This document shows, piece by piece, positions 10,672 through 21,487 of a DNA stretch of 64,000 nucleotides. The notes under the pieces are model-generated. The model saw only the letters and a list, made by a program, of their open reading frames with translations. It searched no databases and was not told where the DNA came from. Every line of letters starts with the position of its first letter. Position 1 is the stretch's first letter. The DNA is taken from positions 1 to 64,000 of the forward strand of contig JAKITC010000003.1 in NCBI GenBank assembly GCA_021648285.1. Reading direction: 5' to 3'. The stretch is from Sulfurimonas sp. (GTDB lineage: Bacteria; Campylobacterota; Campylobacteria; Campylobacterales; Sulfurimonadaceae). Position numbers and translations under genes: made by a program.

Positions 10672-11544
10672 ATGGAATTTATAAAAAAAATATTTTCACC
10701 AATAACATCTACACTAAGCTATATTCAAAACCACTTCAAGGCTATGATATTTCTTCTTATACTATTTCTTATTTTTGCACCAAAAAATGATGTAGGTTTC
10801 ACTCCAAACAATCTCCAGCAAATCAATCTTACTGGTCCAATTATTATGGTTTCAGAAGTTATAGAGCAGATTGACAATGCAACTTCAGACAGCTCAATCA
10901 AAGGTGTCTTATTTGTCGTAGATTCACCCGGTGGTGCTGTTGCTCCCTCTATTGAAATAGCGTATGCGATTAAAAGACTTAAAGAGAGAAAACCTGTCGT
11001 AGTATATGCGAGTGGAACCCTTGCAAGCGGTGGTTACTATGCAAGTATTTGGGCAAACGAAATCATAGCAAATCCAGGTTCTATGGTCGGTAGTATCGGT
11101 GTAATAATGCAGGGTACGAATTTTAGTGAACTTATGAATAAAGTAGGCATTAAATCTCAAAGTGTTCAAGCCGGTAAATATAAAAAAGTCGGTACCGGAG
11201 ACAGAGAGTGGACATCATACGAAGTCAATGAATTAAACAAAGTTATTAATGGAACTTATGACTTGTTTACAACCGATGTAGCAGAGGCTAGAGGTTTAGA
11301 TATAAATAAAAGAGACTTATTTGCTAATGCTCATATATTTACAGCTAAGCAAGCTAAGAATGTAGGCTTAGTAGATAGTATCGGTGTTTCTTATGATGCT
11401 AAACTGAGAGTAGTTCAGCTAAGTAGAGTAGCTCATCCAGTGTGGAACAACAAAGAGGATAAGTTTGAAAAACTTATGAAAAGACTTTCAGCTACTGTGG
11501 CTGTTACTCTTCACACTTATTTTCCATCTATAGTATTAAAATAG
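10672..11544 (+). CDS. sppA: signal peptide peptidase SppA
   Basis: DSPGGAVAPSIEIAYAI, ASGGYYASIWANEIIANPGSMVGSIGVIMQ. Confidence 0.94.
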   Translation: MEFIKKIFSPITSTLSYIQNHFKAMIFLLILFLIFAPKNDVGFTPNNLQQINLTGPIIMVSEVIEQIDNATSDSSIKGVLFVVDSPGGAVAPSIEIAYAIKRLKERKPVVVYASGTLASGGYYASIWANEIIANPGSMVGSIGVIMQGTNFSELMNKVGIKSQSVQAGKYKKVGTGDREWTSYEVNELNKVINGTYDLFTTDVAEARGLDINKRDLFANAHIFTAKQAKNVGLVDSIGVSYDAKLRVVQLSRVAHPVWNNKEDKFEKLMKRLSATVAVTLHTYFPSIVLK

Positions 11545-11570
11545 ATATCGGATTACAATAGTAGCGGTTT

Positions 11571-12170
11571 TTAAACCTCTACTACAGTAACCACGCTTGC
11601 GCTATTTTCAAAAATTCTTCTTACTCTGTCTTGCCATAGGTTACCAAACTCTTTAACTTCATCCTCCGAAGCCATGCCACCCATCATTTTTTGCATAAGT
11701 GGTCCCATATTTGGGCTTGGTGCTATTGAAGATGGATCATAAAAAATATCCATACTTTTGCCAGAATCCACTCTTGTAAATCTAGCCGAAGAGTTAATAT
11801 CTACATTGAAATCCATAAGAGAGTGACGAGCAAATTTTCCAGCTAAACCTTTAAAACCACTTCTGTCAGTAGCGCCTGTAATTTGAGAAACTACATTACT
11901 TATAACACCAGCCACTCCATCTTCCAAGTCCTCTTTAAACTCAACCTTAATATTTCCACGAACAGCCAACTCACTTGGATATAATACTTTTAAGGCCTCG
12001 GCTGTTATAAGATATGCACCAGCTACCGTTGGACAACTATGTCCTGCCGATTTAACAACATCTAAAAAACTAAACTCATATTTTCCCATCTCAAACGCAC
12101 CTAAAACATTTGATAATGGATCAACAACTTTTATAACTTCTACTTCATTAAAAAACTCTGGATAATTCAT
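11571..12170 (-). CDS. conserved protein, possibly FmdE-like
   Basis: AGHSCPTVAGAYLITAEAL resembles the FmdE GHxCP motif; otherwise uncharacterised. Confidence 0.5.
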   Translation of the reverse strand: MNYPEFFNEVEVIKVVDPLSNVLGAFEMGKYEFSFLDVVKSAGHSCPTVAGAYLITAEALKVLYPSELAVRGNIKVEFKEDLEDGVAGVISNVVSQITGATDRSGFKGLAGKFARHSLMDFNVDINSSARFTRVDSGKSMDIFYDPSSIAPSPNMGPLMQKMMGGMASEDEVKEFGNLWQDRVRRIFENSASVVTVVEV

Positions 12171-12178
12171 ATATACTC

Positions 12179-13429
12179 CTATATGTCAACTTTTTTAAGC
12201 ACTTTTGCACTTACGCATACTCTATCACTCTGCGCCTCAAAAATATCATCTATATGTAGAGATGAAATATCAATAACTTTTGAGTCTTGTGAGATTTGTG
12301 CAAAACCTTTTTTGCTCTTTAGTCTTGGATGGTTGGATTCTAGCATCTTTTGCAGAGTTATGACTTGATTCTGCGCAATATCAATCTTGCTATCAATGAC
12401 ATGTGGAAACCTGCTTTTAATATTCTCAAGCTCCTTTGAGAAGTTTTGGATTTTAAAAGAAATGCTTTGTGAAAATGACTCTTTTACCTGCATAATCTCT
12501 TGAAGATTTTGCGTTATTTTTTTCTCAATAGAGTGCTGAGAATAAGAATTTATGATATGAGCAAGTTCTTGTTCTGCATTAAAAACTTTTTGCGACACTG
12601 TCTGCGTAAGTTGGGCTGATATAGAGTCAAGGTACTGATATAGTTCATTTGTGTCTGGCAATATCATCTCCATCGCTGCACTTGGAGTTGGAGCTCTTAA
12701 GTCTGATACAAAATCACTGATTACCCAATCTATTTCATGACCTACAGCAGATACTATAGGTGTTTTTGCACTGAATATCGCATCTGCTACTATCTCTTCA
12801 TTAAATGCCCATAGATCTTCTATGCTTCCACCGCCACGACCAATTACAACAATATCATAATCTTTTTTATCACTAATAAAAATTGCATTTGCTATGGCTG
12901 GAGCCGCACTATCACCTTGAACAAGAACATCATAAATATCAATCTCTAAAGCTCTATATCTACTATTTGCAACTCTTAACATGTCTTGTAGGGCAGCTCC
13001 TGTTGCAGATGTAATTAGTGCAATTTTTTTAGGAAATTTTGGAAGTGGTTTTTTAATCTCTGGAGAAAAATAACCTTTGTCTGAAAGTTTTTGTTTTAAC
13101 TGCTCGTATGCTAAAGCCAAAGCACCTTGTCCGGATGGCTGAATAGAAAAACAGTTTATTTGATACTCTCCGCGAGGTTTATAGAGTGTAATAGCCCCAT
13201 CTAAGATAACTTTTTGACCCTCTTGTAATTGAAATTTTAGCTTCGTAGCATTACCTCTAAACATTACAGCTTTTAAAGTTGAAGAAGAGTCTTTTAGCGT
13301 GAAGTATATATGTCCGCTGTTATGGAAGGTTATACGAGAGAGTTCTCCCTCGACCAGTACCCTTGAAAAAGTACTCTCAAGCAGAGTTTTTATCTGCTCG
13401 TTTAGCGATGAAACATTTAAAACATGCAA
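12179..13429 (-). CDS. xseA: exodeoxyribonuclease VII large subunit
   Basis: OB-fold N-terminus VEGELSRITFHNSGHIYFTLKD; IVVIGRGGGSIEDLWAFN; VGHEIDWVISDFVSDLRAPTPSAAME. Confidence 0.95.
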   Translation of the reverse strand: MHVLNVSSLNEQIKTLLESTFSRVLVEGELSRITFHNSGHIYFTLKDSSSTLKAVMFRGNATKLKFQLQEGQKVILDGAITLYKPRGEYQINCFSIQPSGQGALALAYEQLKQKLSDKGYFSPEIKKPLPKFPKKIALITSATGAALQDMLRVANSRYRALEIDIYDVLVQGDSAAPAIANAIFISDKKDYDIVVIGRGGGSIEDLWAFNEEIVADAIFSAKTPIVSAVGHEIDWVISDFVSDLRAPTPSAAMEMILPDTNELYQYLDSISAQLTQTVSQKVFNAEQELAHIINSYSQHSIEKKITQNLQEIMQVKESFSQSISFKIQNFSKELENIKSRFPHVIDSKIDIAQNQVITLQKMLESNHPRLKSKKGFAQISQDSKVIDISSLHIDDIFEAQSDRVCVSAKVLKKVDI

Positions 13430-13450
13430 AGTTTCATCCTTTGTAAAAAA

Positions 13451-14176
13451 TTATTTTTTTCTTGCGATTAGAAGAGTTGATATATCCATTGAAAAGCTTT
13501 TTGTGTATAACATCTCAAAACCTGCAGTTTCTAATTCTTTTTGCATATTTTCAACTGTTGAGAAATCTTCTATAGAGTTTGGCAGATACTCATATGCTTC
13601 TAAGTTTTTAGAGATAAAACCTCCAACTTTTGGCAGAATCCTATTCATATAAAAATCTCTTATCTTCCCAAGAATTGATGGATTTTCATTTTTCATAAAC
13701 TCTAAAATAACTACAAGACCATCTTTTTTCAAAACTCTGTTAAACTCATCAAGTGCTTTTTCTCTCTCAACAACATTTCTAATTCCGTATGTGATACTTA
13801 AAATATCAGCACTTGAATCTTCAAGAGGAATCTCTGTTGCTTTTGATATATGGTAATTAAATTTAGGGTACTTCTCACGAGCTACATTAACCATTCCGTT
13901 TGATGGGTCAACTCCAACAATCTCACCTATAGCAATTCCATTGACTTCTGCCCTTTTTTTCCAAAAGTCCATCATATCACCGGTGCCACATGCTACATCA
14001 ATAATCTTATCCAGAGTATCTTGTCCATAGAACTCATAAGCTAAATCACAAGCTTTTCGTCTCCAGCTTTTATCTACACCCATACTCATAACACGATTAG
14101 CTGTGTCATAAGTCGGTGCAATATCATCAAACATCGAGACAATTTTTTCTTGCTTGTGGCTTTGTTGTTCATTCAT
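13451..14176 (-). CDS. ubiE: ubiquinone/menaquinone methyltransferase (UbiE/MenG)
   Basis: MFDDIAPTYDTANRVMSMGVDKSWRR, DVACGTGDM, SITYGIRNV. Confidence 0.94.
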   Translation of the reverse strand: MNEQQSHKQEKIVSMFDDIAPTYDTANRVMSMGVDKSWRRKACDLAYEFYGQDTLDKIIDVACGTGDMMDFWKKRAEVNGIAIGEIVGVDPSNGMVNVAREKYPKFNYHISKATEIPLEDSSADILSITYGIRNVVEREKALDEFNRVLKKDGLVVILEFMKNENPSILGKIRDFYMNRILPKVGGFISKNLEAYEYLPNSIEDFSTVENMQKELETAGFEMLYTKSFSMDISTLLIARKK

Positions 14177-14179
14177 AAT

Positions 14180-15190
14180 TTATATTTTCCTTTTCATCCA
14201 CACTATTATATCTTGCTCTTCTTTTTGTATATTTAAAATCTCTAATTTATCATCTTTTTTATCAAAACCACTGTTCCCACCAAGTGTAGGAGCTATATAA
14301 CATAAATAATAATCAACTATATCAGAAGTTAAGTCAAACATCTTTGAACTTCCTTCAATCATTATGTTTTTATAATTATCCAAGATTGATAGATTATCAG
14401 AAATTATTACATTTCTATTTTTAATATCAAATAGAGGAATACTCTCATCAAACTCTTTTTGCTTTGATAGAATCAACACATTCGGTGCTTTTCCATCTAC
14501 CAATCTTGCATCAAGAGTCGGTCTATCCATTCTAACTGTATTTCCGCCAATTACTAACAGATCGCACACATCTCTCATAGCATGTACATTTACTCTTGAC
14601 TCTCTTGAACTTATAATTCCATCGTCAGTAGTGCCATTTAATCTCTGTGCCCATTTAAAAAAAACAAATCTTTTTTGATTCCACATGTCAAACGGTTTCA
14701 ACAGAGCATCACACTCTTTTTTTAAGAAATTATTCTCTACATGTAGACCTGATTTTTTAACAATTTTATTGCCACCTGAGGCTTTTTGATTAGAATCATT
14801 TGAACCTACATATAACTGTTTAATTCCCAAAGAAGAGATAAGAGTAGCACAAGATGGTGTTTTTCCTACATGTGAGCATGGCTCAAGGGTTGTGTAAATA
14901 GATATTCCGTTAAAACAGTTATTATGATTTTGTAAAAGGAACGCGTGGATATCAGCAGATGCTGTAAGTTCTATGATTTTTTTATCATCTGTTAGTTTAA
15001 AATAAGCAGTTTTGAGAGCTTCTACTTCAGCATGAGGAGAACCAGCACGTTTGTGTGCCCCTACGGCTAATATCTCACCATATTTTCCAACAACACTGCA
15101 GCCTACTGCCGGATTTGGATAAGTTAAACCTTGATATTTCCAAGCCTCTTTAAGGGCAAGGCTCATATAAAAGTTGTTATCTATTACCAT
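14180..15190 (-). CDS. ribD: bifunctional deaminase/reductase RibD
   Basis: GAHKRAGSPHAEVEAL and TLEPCSHVGKTPSCATLI deaminase motifs; reductase-like C-terminus. Confidence 0.92.
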   Translation of the reverse strand: MVIDNNFYMSLALKEAWKYQGLTYPNPAVGCSVVGKYGEILAVGAHKRAGSPHAEVEALKTAYFKLTDDKKIIELTASADIHAFLLQNHNNCFNGISIYTTLEPCSHVGKTPSCATLISSLGIKQLYVGSNDSNQKASGGNKIVKKSGLHVENNFLKKECDALLKPFDMWNQKRFVFFKWAQRLNGTTDDGIISSRESRVNVHAMRDVCDLLVIGGNTVRMDRPTLDARLVDGKAPNVLILSKQKEFDESIPLFDIKNRNVIISDNLSILDNYKNIMIEGSSKMFDLTSDIVDYYLCYIAPTLGGNSGFDKKDDKLEILNIQKEEQDIIVWMKRKI

Positions 15191-15203
15191 TACACTATCC
15201 TAT

Positions 15204-15317
15204 ACGGATAAGAAGCAAAGCCCCTTGTCCTGTGTTAATACTAGGTTTTCTTCGGCAGAAAGCTCACACCCCAAGAGTACTTCTTCGTGTTACTCAGGGC
15301 GCGCACAGTTATCCGTG
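15204..15317. other. putative structured RNA / intergenic element, family 2 copy 1
   Basis: 8-bp terminal inverted repeat ACGGATAA...TTATCCGT; alternative hairpin GGATAAG[AAGCAAAGCCC]CTTGTCC; conserved TTAATACTAGGTTTTCTTCGGCAGAAAGCTCAC shared with 63652-63690. Confidence 0.6.
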
Positions 15318-15322
15318 CTATC

Positions 15323-15784
15323 TTACCATTCAAAGTATGTTCTAGCTTTTGAAATTTCTCCATAATCTATAGAGATTTCTTCGCCATCTACTTCTAGAAA
15401 TATTTTAGAGTCTTCAACTTTACTAAGTGTTCCTCTAATCTTATCTCTTTGTTTTTCTACAGCTTTTAGATTTAGAGAAACTTTTTCTCCAACACTCATT
15501 GCAAACTGTTTTAAAGAAGTTAATTTTCTCTCTATACCAGGACTTCCAATTTCAAGTCTATAATCTCCTGAAACTGGAGGAGTTACATCAAGAAGAGGTG
15601 AGATCAGATGCGTTAACTCAACACAAGTATCAAGACTAACAGGTTTTCTTTTTCCATCTTCTACTTCTGTTGAAAGTACACCCACTCTATATATAGTATC
15701 ATCACCTTCACTTACAATTGAAGTGTCAAAAAGCTCTAAATCTACAGACTTTACTAATGAATTAATGTCACTTTCTAGGCTCAT
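15323..15784 (-). CDS. rimP: ribosome maturation factor RimP
   Basis: VSGDYRLEIGSPGIERKLTS motif; position next to rbfA/infB. Confidence 0.92.
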   Translation of the reverse strand: MSLESDINSLVKSVDLELFDTSIVSEGDDTIYRVGVLSTEVEDGKRKPVSLDTCVELTHLISPLLDVTPPVSGDYRLEIGSPGIERKLTSLKQFAMSVGEKVSLNLKAVEKQRDKIRGTLSKVEDSKIFLEVDGEEISIDYGEISKARTYFEW

Positions 15785-16137
15785 TCTTCATCCTTTGCAA
15801 TACGCTTAAAAAGTTCTTCAAGATTTTGAGACTTTTTTAGTTGTTCGTCAAACTCAAATGTTAACTTTGGAGAGCGAAACCAGCCTTGATCTTTCAAACA
15901 AAAAGTCTCTACTATAGGACGAGCTTTTCGCAGTAGTTTTAGATAGTCTCTTTTTTCCTGCTCGCTTAGTGAAGCTGGGTCAAGATAAACCTTTGCATCA
16001 CTTTTTCCACGAGAACATTTAACTTCAATCACATTTATATCATGCAGTCTTTTGTCGTTTAAACTTCCAAGAGCTTCTGGAATCAATTCTAGTAGAAGTG
16101 ATTCAGTTCTTTTTAGTTTAATTTGTGCTTCAGTCAT
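15781..16137 (-). CDS. rbfA: ribosome-binding factor A
   Basis: Size and position between infB and rimP; C-terminal SPKLTFEFDEQL. Confidence 0.88.
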   Translation of the reverse strand: MTEAQIKLKRTESLLLELIPEALGSLNDKRLHDINVIEVKCSRGKSDAKVYLDPASLSEQEKRDYLKLLRKARPIVETFCLKDQGWFRSPKLTFEFDEQLKKSQNLEELFKRIAKDEE

Positions 16138-16242
16138 AATCTAAAACTCCGATCTTAAAAAGCAAGCTTTTTACAGCTTCATGGGGTTGTAGGGACGTTC
16201 TGTCCCTGCCACTATAATGGATTTTATTCATTATAGTGTGTC

Positions 16243-18816
16243 CTATAATGATACTTTTTGCTCAACTTTTTTAAATGTTTCTATTACATCTCCAGCTACA
16301 ACATCATCGTAGCCTTTAATCCCAACACCACATTCGTAACCATTTCCAATCTCTTCAACATCATCTTTGAAACGTTTAAGAGAAGTGAGTTCACCCTCAT
16401 GAATAACAACACCATCACGGATAACACGAACAAGGCCACCGCGGATTAGTTTACCATCAACAACGATACAACCGGCAATCATTCCTTTTGGTGTTTTGAA
16501 TGTCTCTTTTACATCTGCTTGACCGGTATTTTCTTCTTTATATTTTGGAGCCATCATACCAGTTAACATACCAGTTACATCATCAAGAAGTTGATAGATA
16601 ATAGAGTAGTTTCTGATTTCAAGATTTCTCTGTTTAGCAAGTGCTTTAACCGCACCAGTTGGACGGATATTAAAACCAAGAAGAACACAGTTTTCACTAG
16701 CGCTTGCTAATTCAACATCATTCTCTGTAATTCCACCAACACCAGTAGAGATAACTTCAACTTTTACCTCTTCATTTCTTAGCTCATTCAGTGAAGACTT
16801 AAGTGCTTCAAGTGAACCATGAACATCTGCTTTAAGAACGATTTTAAGAGATTTAAGTTTACCCTCTGCAATCATAGAAGTCATATCTTCTAAAGTTGAT
16901 TTTTTAGAGTGAGAAAGCTCTTTATGTCTGTCGTATTCGTGACGTTTTAGAGCATACTCTTTAGCCTCTTTATCACTATTCATAACTGTCATAATTTCAC
17001 CTGATGCAGGAACTTCATTAAGACCAGCCACTTGTGCAGTATGACTCGGAGAAAGAGTTTTAATTTGCTTATTGTTTTCATCAATAAGAGCTTTAACACG
17101 TCCATGTGCACTACCACAAACAACATAATCACCGACTTTCAGAGTACCGTTTTGAACAATTACAGTAGCAACAGGACCACGACCTTTTTCTACTGAAGAC
17201 TCAACAACAGCAGCCTTTGCTAGGGTATTTACATTAGCTTTAAGCTCCAAAGCATCTGCAGTTAACAGGATATTTTCAAGTAAATCATCTATCCCCATAC
17301 CGCTTTTTGCAGATACTGGAACAAATTCTATATCTCCACCCCAATCTGCTGGATTCATACCGCGTTCAGCCATCTGACCTTTTACTAAGTCTGGTTGTGC
17401 AGTCTCTTTATCCATTTTATTTAGCGCAACAATAACTGGAACACCTGAATCTTTAGCTAACTTAATAACCTCTTCTGTTTGAGGTTTAACACCGTCATCA
17501 GCGGCAACAACAATAATAATAATATCTGTAATATCAGTACCACGCTGACGCATATGTGAGAATGCTGCGTGACCCGGAGTATCAATAAATGTAATTGCTT
17601 TATCATGTTGTTCAATCGTATAAGCACCGATATGCTGAGTGATTCCACCAGCTTCACTATCGGTAACCTTAGCATCTCTAATTGCATCTAAAAGTGAAGT
17701 TTTACCATGATCAACATGTCCCATTATTGTAATAACTGGCGGTCTCTCAGTTGCATCAGGATCTTCTTTAATATCTTGTACAGCATGCGTAAATTCATCT
17801 TTAGGGTCAATTATTGTTACTTCAACATCAAACTCTTCACTTAGAATTTCAATCTCATCATTACCTAAAAAATCATTTTTAGTCATCATCATACCAAGGT
17901 CAAAAAGAACTTTAATGATGTCTGACATTGGACGGTTTAGTTTCTCAGCAAACTCATAAACACGAATATCTTCAGGAATCTCAACATGAGTTACAACTAC
18001 ATCTTCTTGAGTTGCTTTGGCATATTTTTTTCTCTTATCACGAGAGACTTTTCTACCTCTTGGCGCTGCTTTTTTATTTGCATTTCTACCGGCAGGTTTA
18101 GGAGCTCTAGGTTTTCTAGGTTGCTCAGGCATCATCTCTTTGCGCTCAGTAGAGTTTAAATCAAGCAAAGTTACTTGACCATCTATATCCATTGATACGT
18201 CCAACATTGAACCGCCAAAGATGTCTATCTTTGTGCCTTGCTCTTGTTTTTTAGCTGCTGCAGACACTTTTGCTTTTTTCTTAGTTGTCAACTCTTCTAG
18301 AGCCTCTGCACTCATTTTTCCATATGATGATACTGAAGCTTGTTTTACAGGAATACTATAAGCCACTTCTTCAACTCTTGGTTTCTTCTTTTTAACAATC
18401 TTGAGCCCAGTTCTTTTGATCGCTGTTCTTGCAGGCTGAACAATTTTTAAAGTAGTTTTATTTTCAGGAGCTTTTTCATCTTTTACTTCTAACTTTTCAA
18501 CCTTTTCAGGCTTAGATTCTTCCTCTTTTTTTTCTTTTGGAGTATCTTTTTCAGTCTCTATTTTTTTAGTTTTTTCTTCAGGAGTCTCTTTAAGAGTATC
18601 ACTTTTTGCTTTTGTGGGTGCTTTTGTCTCAGTTACAGGTGATTCTGCAACTTCGCCATTAATAATAAAATTTGCTAACCCCTCAGCTTGTTCCATTGTT
18701 ACTGAACTTTGTGCTGACTTTACTTCAATATCCATCTCCAAAGCTTTTTTAATAACATCTTTTGAAGCGATACCAAGTTCTTTGGCAATTTCGTGTACTT
18801 TAACTTTTTCTGTCAT
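16243..18816 (-). CDS. infB: translation initiation factor IF-2
   Basis: [42 protein letters not shown]. Confidence 0.98.
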   Translation of the reverse strand: MTEKVKVHEIAKELGIASKDVIKKALEMDIEVKSAQSSVTMEQAEGLANFIINGEVAESPVTETKAPTKAKSDTLKETPEEKTKKIETEKDTPKEKKEEESKPEKVEKLEVKDEKAPENKTTLKIVQPARTAIKRTGLKIVKKKKPRVEEVAYSIPVKQASVSSYGKMSAEALEELTTKKKAKVSAAAKKQEQGTKIDIFGGSMLDVSMDIDGQVTLLDLNSTERKEMMPEQPRKPRAPKPAGRNANKKAAPRGRKVSRDKRKKYAKATQEDVVVTHVEIPEDIRVYEFAEKLNRPMSDIIKVLFDLGMMMTKNDFLGNDEIEILSEEFDVEVTIIDPKDEFTHAVQDIKEDPDATERPPVITIMGHVDHGKTSLLDAIRDAKVTDSEAGGITQHIGAYTIEQHDKAITFIDTPGHAAFSHMRQRGTDITDIIIIVVAADDGVKPQTEEVIKLAKDSGVPVIVALNKMDKETAQPDLVKGQMAERGMNPADWGGDIEFVPVSAKSGMGIDDLLENILLTADALELKANVNTLAKAAVVESSVEKGRGPVATVIVQNGTLKVGDYVVCGSAHGRVKALIDENNKQIKTLSPSHTAQVAGLNEVPASGEIMTVMNSDKEAKEYALKRHEYDRHKELSHSKKSTLEDMTSMIAEGKLKSLKIVLKADVHGSLEALKSSLNELRNEEVKVEVISTGVGGITENDVELASASENCVLLGFNIRPTGAVKALAKQRNLEIRNYSIIYQLLDDVTGMLTGMMAPKYKEENTGQADVKETFKTPKGMIAGCIVVDGKLIRGGLVRVIRDGVVIHEGELTSLKRFKDDVEEIGNGYECGVGIKGYDDVVAGDVIETFKKVEQKVSL

Positions 18817-19063
18817 CAGTGATGATCTCCTTTAGTGTGTTCAAAAATTTATCTTTATCTGGACTTTTGCATTGACGCATAAGTGCTTTTAAAACCTTCT
18901 TTTGGTCTTCAAGACAAAGTTTACATAAATAAAAACTTCTACCATTGTCCTTAAAAAGACTAAGTTGTGCATTTTCACACTGAAGTCTAATAAGTTTACC
19001 CTGTATCTCTCTTTGTTTGCAAGATATACACATTCTAAGAGGTTGGTTAAATTTTTTCGCCAT
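18800..19063 (-). CDS. YlxR family (DUF448) protein
   Basis: [18 protein letters not shown]; upstream of infB. Confidence 0.88.
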   Translation of the reverse strand: MAKKFNQPLRMCISCKQREIQGKLIRLQCENAQLSLFKDNGRSFYLCKLCLEDQKKVLKALMRQCKSPDKDKFLNTLKEIITDDRKS

Positions 19064-19105
19064 TATATCTAAAATTTCCTTGATTTAATAGAAGATAGTG
19101 TCAAC

Positions 19106-20032
19106 TTATCTCTCTATAATGAGTCCGTCATTATCAAAATTTAATACTTTTACCGTAAAATCTGGAAATTTTTGAGTTAATTTGTTTGCAATCATTGCTG
19201 AATCTTCATCATAAGCCATCGAAAAGAATGTAGAACCGCTACCTGATAGTGTACTCATCAATGCTCCACTTTCGTATGCTATTTTTTGCACACTAAATAA
19301 TTCTGGTAGGATTTTCATTCTGGCTTTTTGATGAAATCTATCTTGAGATGCCAGTTTTAAAATTTCCCAATCTTCATTAAAAAATGCAGCAACACTTAAG
19401 GCTGTATGTGAAAGATTGTAAACTGCATTTTCTTTTGAGTAAGACTTTGGAAGAAGTGTTCTTGCTTTTGCCGTACTCATAGGCTTATTTGGAATTACCA
19501 CAATCGCTTTTATATAGTCAGGTAAATGTTTTTTCTGAGAAAACACTTTTCCTTTTTCTACCGTAGCTGCATTAAAGCCGCCCATAACTGCAGGAGTTAT
19601 ATTGTCTGGATGCAATTCATAGACTAACGCATGATTAAGAATTCTTCTTTTAGACACCCTTATACCGGCTGCTTCATGAGCACTTGCTACTGCTGAGACG
19701 ATTACTGCAGAAGAACTTCCAAGACCTCTTGACATCGGAATTTTGTTGTAAAATGTAAATTTAAAATTTTGTCTTTTCCTGGTCAACCTGTTGTAGTGTT
19801 CATTAAAAATACTGACAAAAAGATTATTACCTTTAAGTCTAGGATTATTTTCGCCCTCACCTTTTATGCTTACACTAAAAAAATTTGATGGATGAAACTC
19901 AACTCTGTTTCTTAAATCAACTGCTAACCCTAAAGAATCAAACCCCGGTCCAAGGTTTGCGCTGGTTGCCGGTACACTTATTGTCACTTTTTTCCTTTTG
20001 AACAACATCTCATATAATCTCAACAAAGTCAA
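19106..20032 (-). CDS. thrB: homoserine kinase
   Basis: [21 protein letters not shown] and [20 protein letters not shown] motifs; start may be the internal MLFKRKK. Confidence 0.92.
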   Translation of the reverse strand: MTLLRLYEMLFKRKKVTISVPATSANLGPGFDSLGLAVDLRNRVEFHPSNFFSVSIKGEGENNPRLKGNNLFVSIFNEHYNRLTRKRQNFKFTFYNKIPMSRGLGSSSAVIVSAVASAHEAAGIRVSKRRILNHALVYELHPDNITPAVMGGFNAATVEKGKVFSQKKHLPDYIKAIVVIPNKPMSTAKARTLLPKSYSKENAVYNLSHTALSVAAFFNEDWEILKLASQDRFHQKARMKILPELFSVQKIAYESGALMSTLSGSGSTFFSMAYDEDSAMIANKLTQKFPDFTVKVLNFDNDGLIIER

Positions 20033-20078
20033 AATTATATTCAGTCACTAAAGCTTTGCCTATAGCGAGAGGAAGTTT

Positions 20079-20543
20079 TTAACTTCCCACAGCACCTATA
20101 CAATAAAGTGGCGTGGCTATTGTGCCAAACTCATTATAATCAAGCACATCAGGAAGCCTAAAACTAGCTTCTGGTGCTATTTCTAATTTTTGAGTTTTTA
20201 TTTCTGATGAAATTTTAACAAAAAATAGCTTTCCAATCGCTTTTATTGGTTTATTTTCATTAAAAGAAAATGCATCTGTCGCAAATAGTGGTATATTTTT
20301 TAAAATACTTATTGATTTTAGGAAAATATATGCAACTTTTATGGCCATAAAACTACCTGGTCCATTTGCATAAAAAAGCTTTGTAATATTATACTTGATT
20401 GAAAGTTCCCTGTATATTTTAGGCAGTACTTCTGAGCTTTTTTCTTCATTTACTATAGTATCAATCAACTTGTTGTCTTTATATACTCCTATCTTAATAG
20501 GAGAAGACAGAGCTATAAAAACTAAATCAACACTCTTAGGCAT
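20079..20543 (-). CDS. tsaB: short TsaB/YeaZ-like protein
   Basis: [37 protein letters not shown] resembles YeaZ; conserved lpxC-thrB context. Confidence 0.75.
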   Translation of the reverse strand: MPKSVDLVFIALSSPIKIGVYKDNKLIDTIVNEEKSSEVLPKIYRELSIKYNITKLFYANGPGSFMAIKVAYIFLKSISILKNIPLFATDAFSFNENKPIKAIGKLFFVKISSEIKTQKLEIAPEASFRLPDVLDYNEFGTIATPLYCIGAVGS

Positions 20544-21441
20544 ACGCTTTTTCTAACTCTTTTGTCTTCTCACCAATAAGTTCTACAACTTCATAGTTGT
20601 CCGCATCTTTTAAAAGTTCAAGTGTAAGTTTATGATTCAAATCATGACTTCCCGCCATAGCCTCGTAATTACCGACAAAATTCATACCTATCAGTGCCAT
20701 ATCACCAATAGCATCTAAAATTTTATGTCTTACAAATTCATCAGAAAATCTTAAACCCTCTGGGTTCAAAACTTTTTTCTCATCTAAAACTACAGCATTT
20801 TCTAGAGAGCCACCAAGTGCCAAACCTTTTGAACGCAGATATTGAACCTCATGTAAAAATCCAAAAGTTCTGGCTCTGGAGATCTCATCTTTGTAGTTTT
20901 GTTTAGAGAACTTTAAAATATAATCCTGTTGTTGTATAACCGGATGCGGGAACTTAATAGTAAAACTATACTGTAAGTCAGATGAAGGAGACAATTTTAC
21001 ATATTTATCTCCCTCTTGCACAACTATTTCTTTTTTAATTCTCATAATTTTTTTAGGTATTTCCAGCTGTATAATACCTGCTTCATCCAAAAGCATACAA
21101 AAACTAGCACTACTTCCGTCCATAACAGGAATCTCATCTGCATCAACAATAATTTTAAGGTTATCAATTCCATAAGCATATACAGCAGAAAGCATATGTT
21201 CAATGGTAGATATTACATATCCTTCTTTTCCTATAACAGTTGCCATTTTAGTGTCAACCACATTTTCAGGAATAAGAGGAATTGCAACGTCAACATCACT
21301 GCGATAAAATATAATTCCACTATTTTCTCTTAATGGCTCTAGTCTTAACCTAACTGCGGAACCTTTGTGAAGACCAATTCCAAGCAGTTCTACAGCTTTT
21401 TTAATAGTAGTTTGATACATGTTATTTGTCTCCTTTATCAA
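20536..21441 (-). CDS. lpxC: UDP-3-O-acyl-N-acetylglucosamine deacetylase
   Basis: [54 protein letters not shown]. Confidence 0.97.
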   Translation of the reverse strand: MIKETNNMYQTTIKKAVELLGIGLHKGSAVRLRLEPLRENSGIIFYRSDVDVAIPLIPENVVDTKMATVIGKEGYVISTIEHMLSAVYAYGIDNLKIIVDADEIPVMDGSSASFCMLLDEAGIIQLEIPKKIMRIKKEIVVQEGDKYVKLSPSSDLQYSFTIKFPHPVIQQQDYILKFSKQNYKDEISRARTFGFLHEVQYLRSKGLALGGSLENAVVLDEKKVLNPEGLRFSDEFVRHKILDAIGDMALIGMNFVGNYEAMAGSHDLNHKLTLELLKDADNYEVVELIGEKTKELEKAYA

Positions 21442-21487
21442 AGAAATAAATTCTTTTATAAATTCTTATCGGTAAAAAATATTTCAT

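Noticed and set aside
15204-15317. FMN riboswitch upstream of ribD
   Set aside because: Does not contain the conserved RFN-element core sequences, and a related copy lies between tRNA genes.
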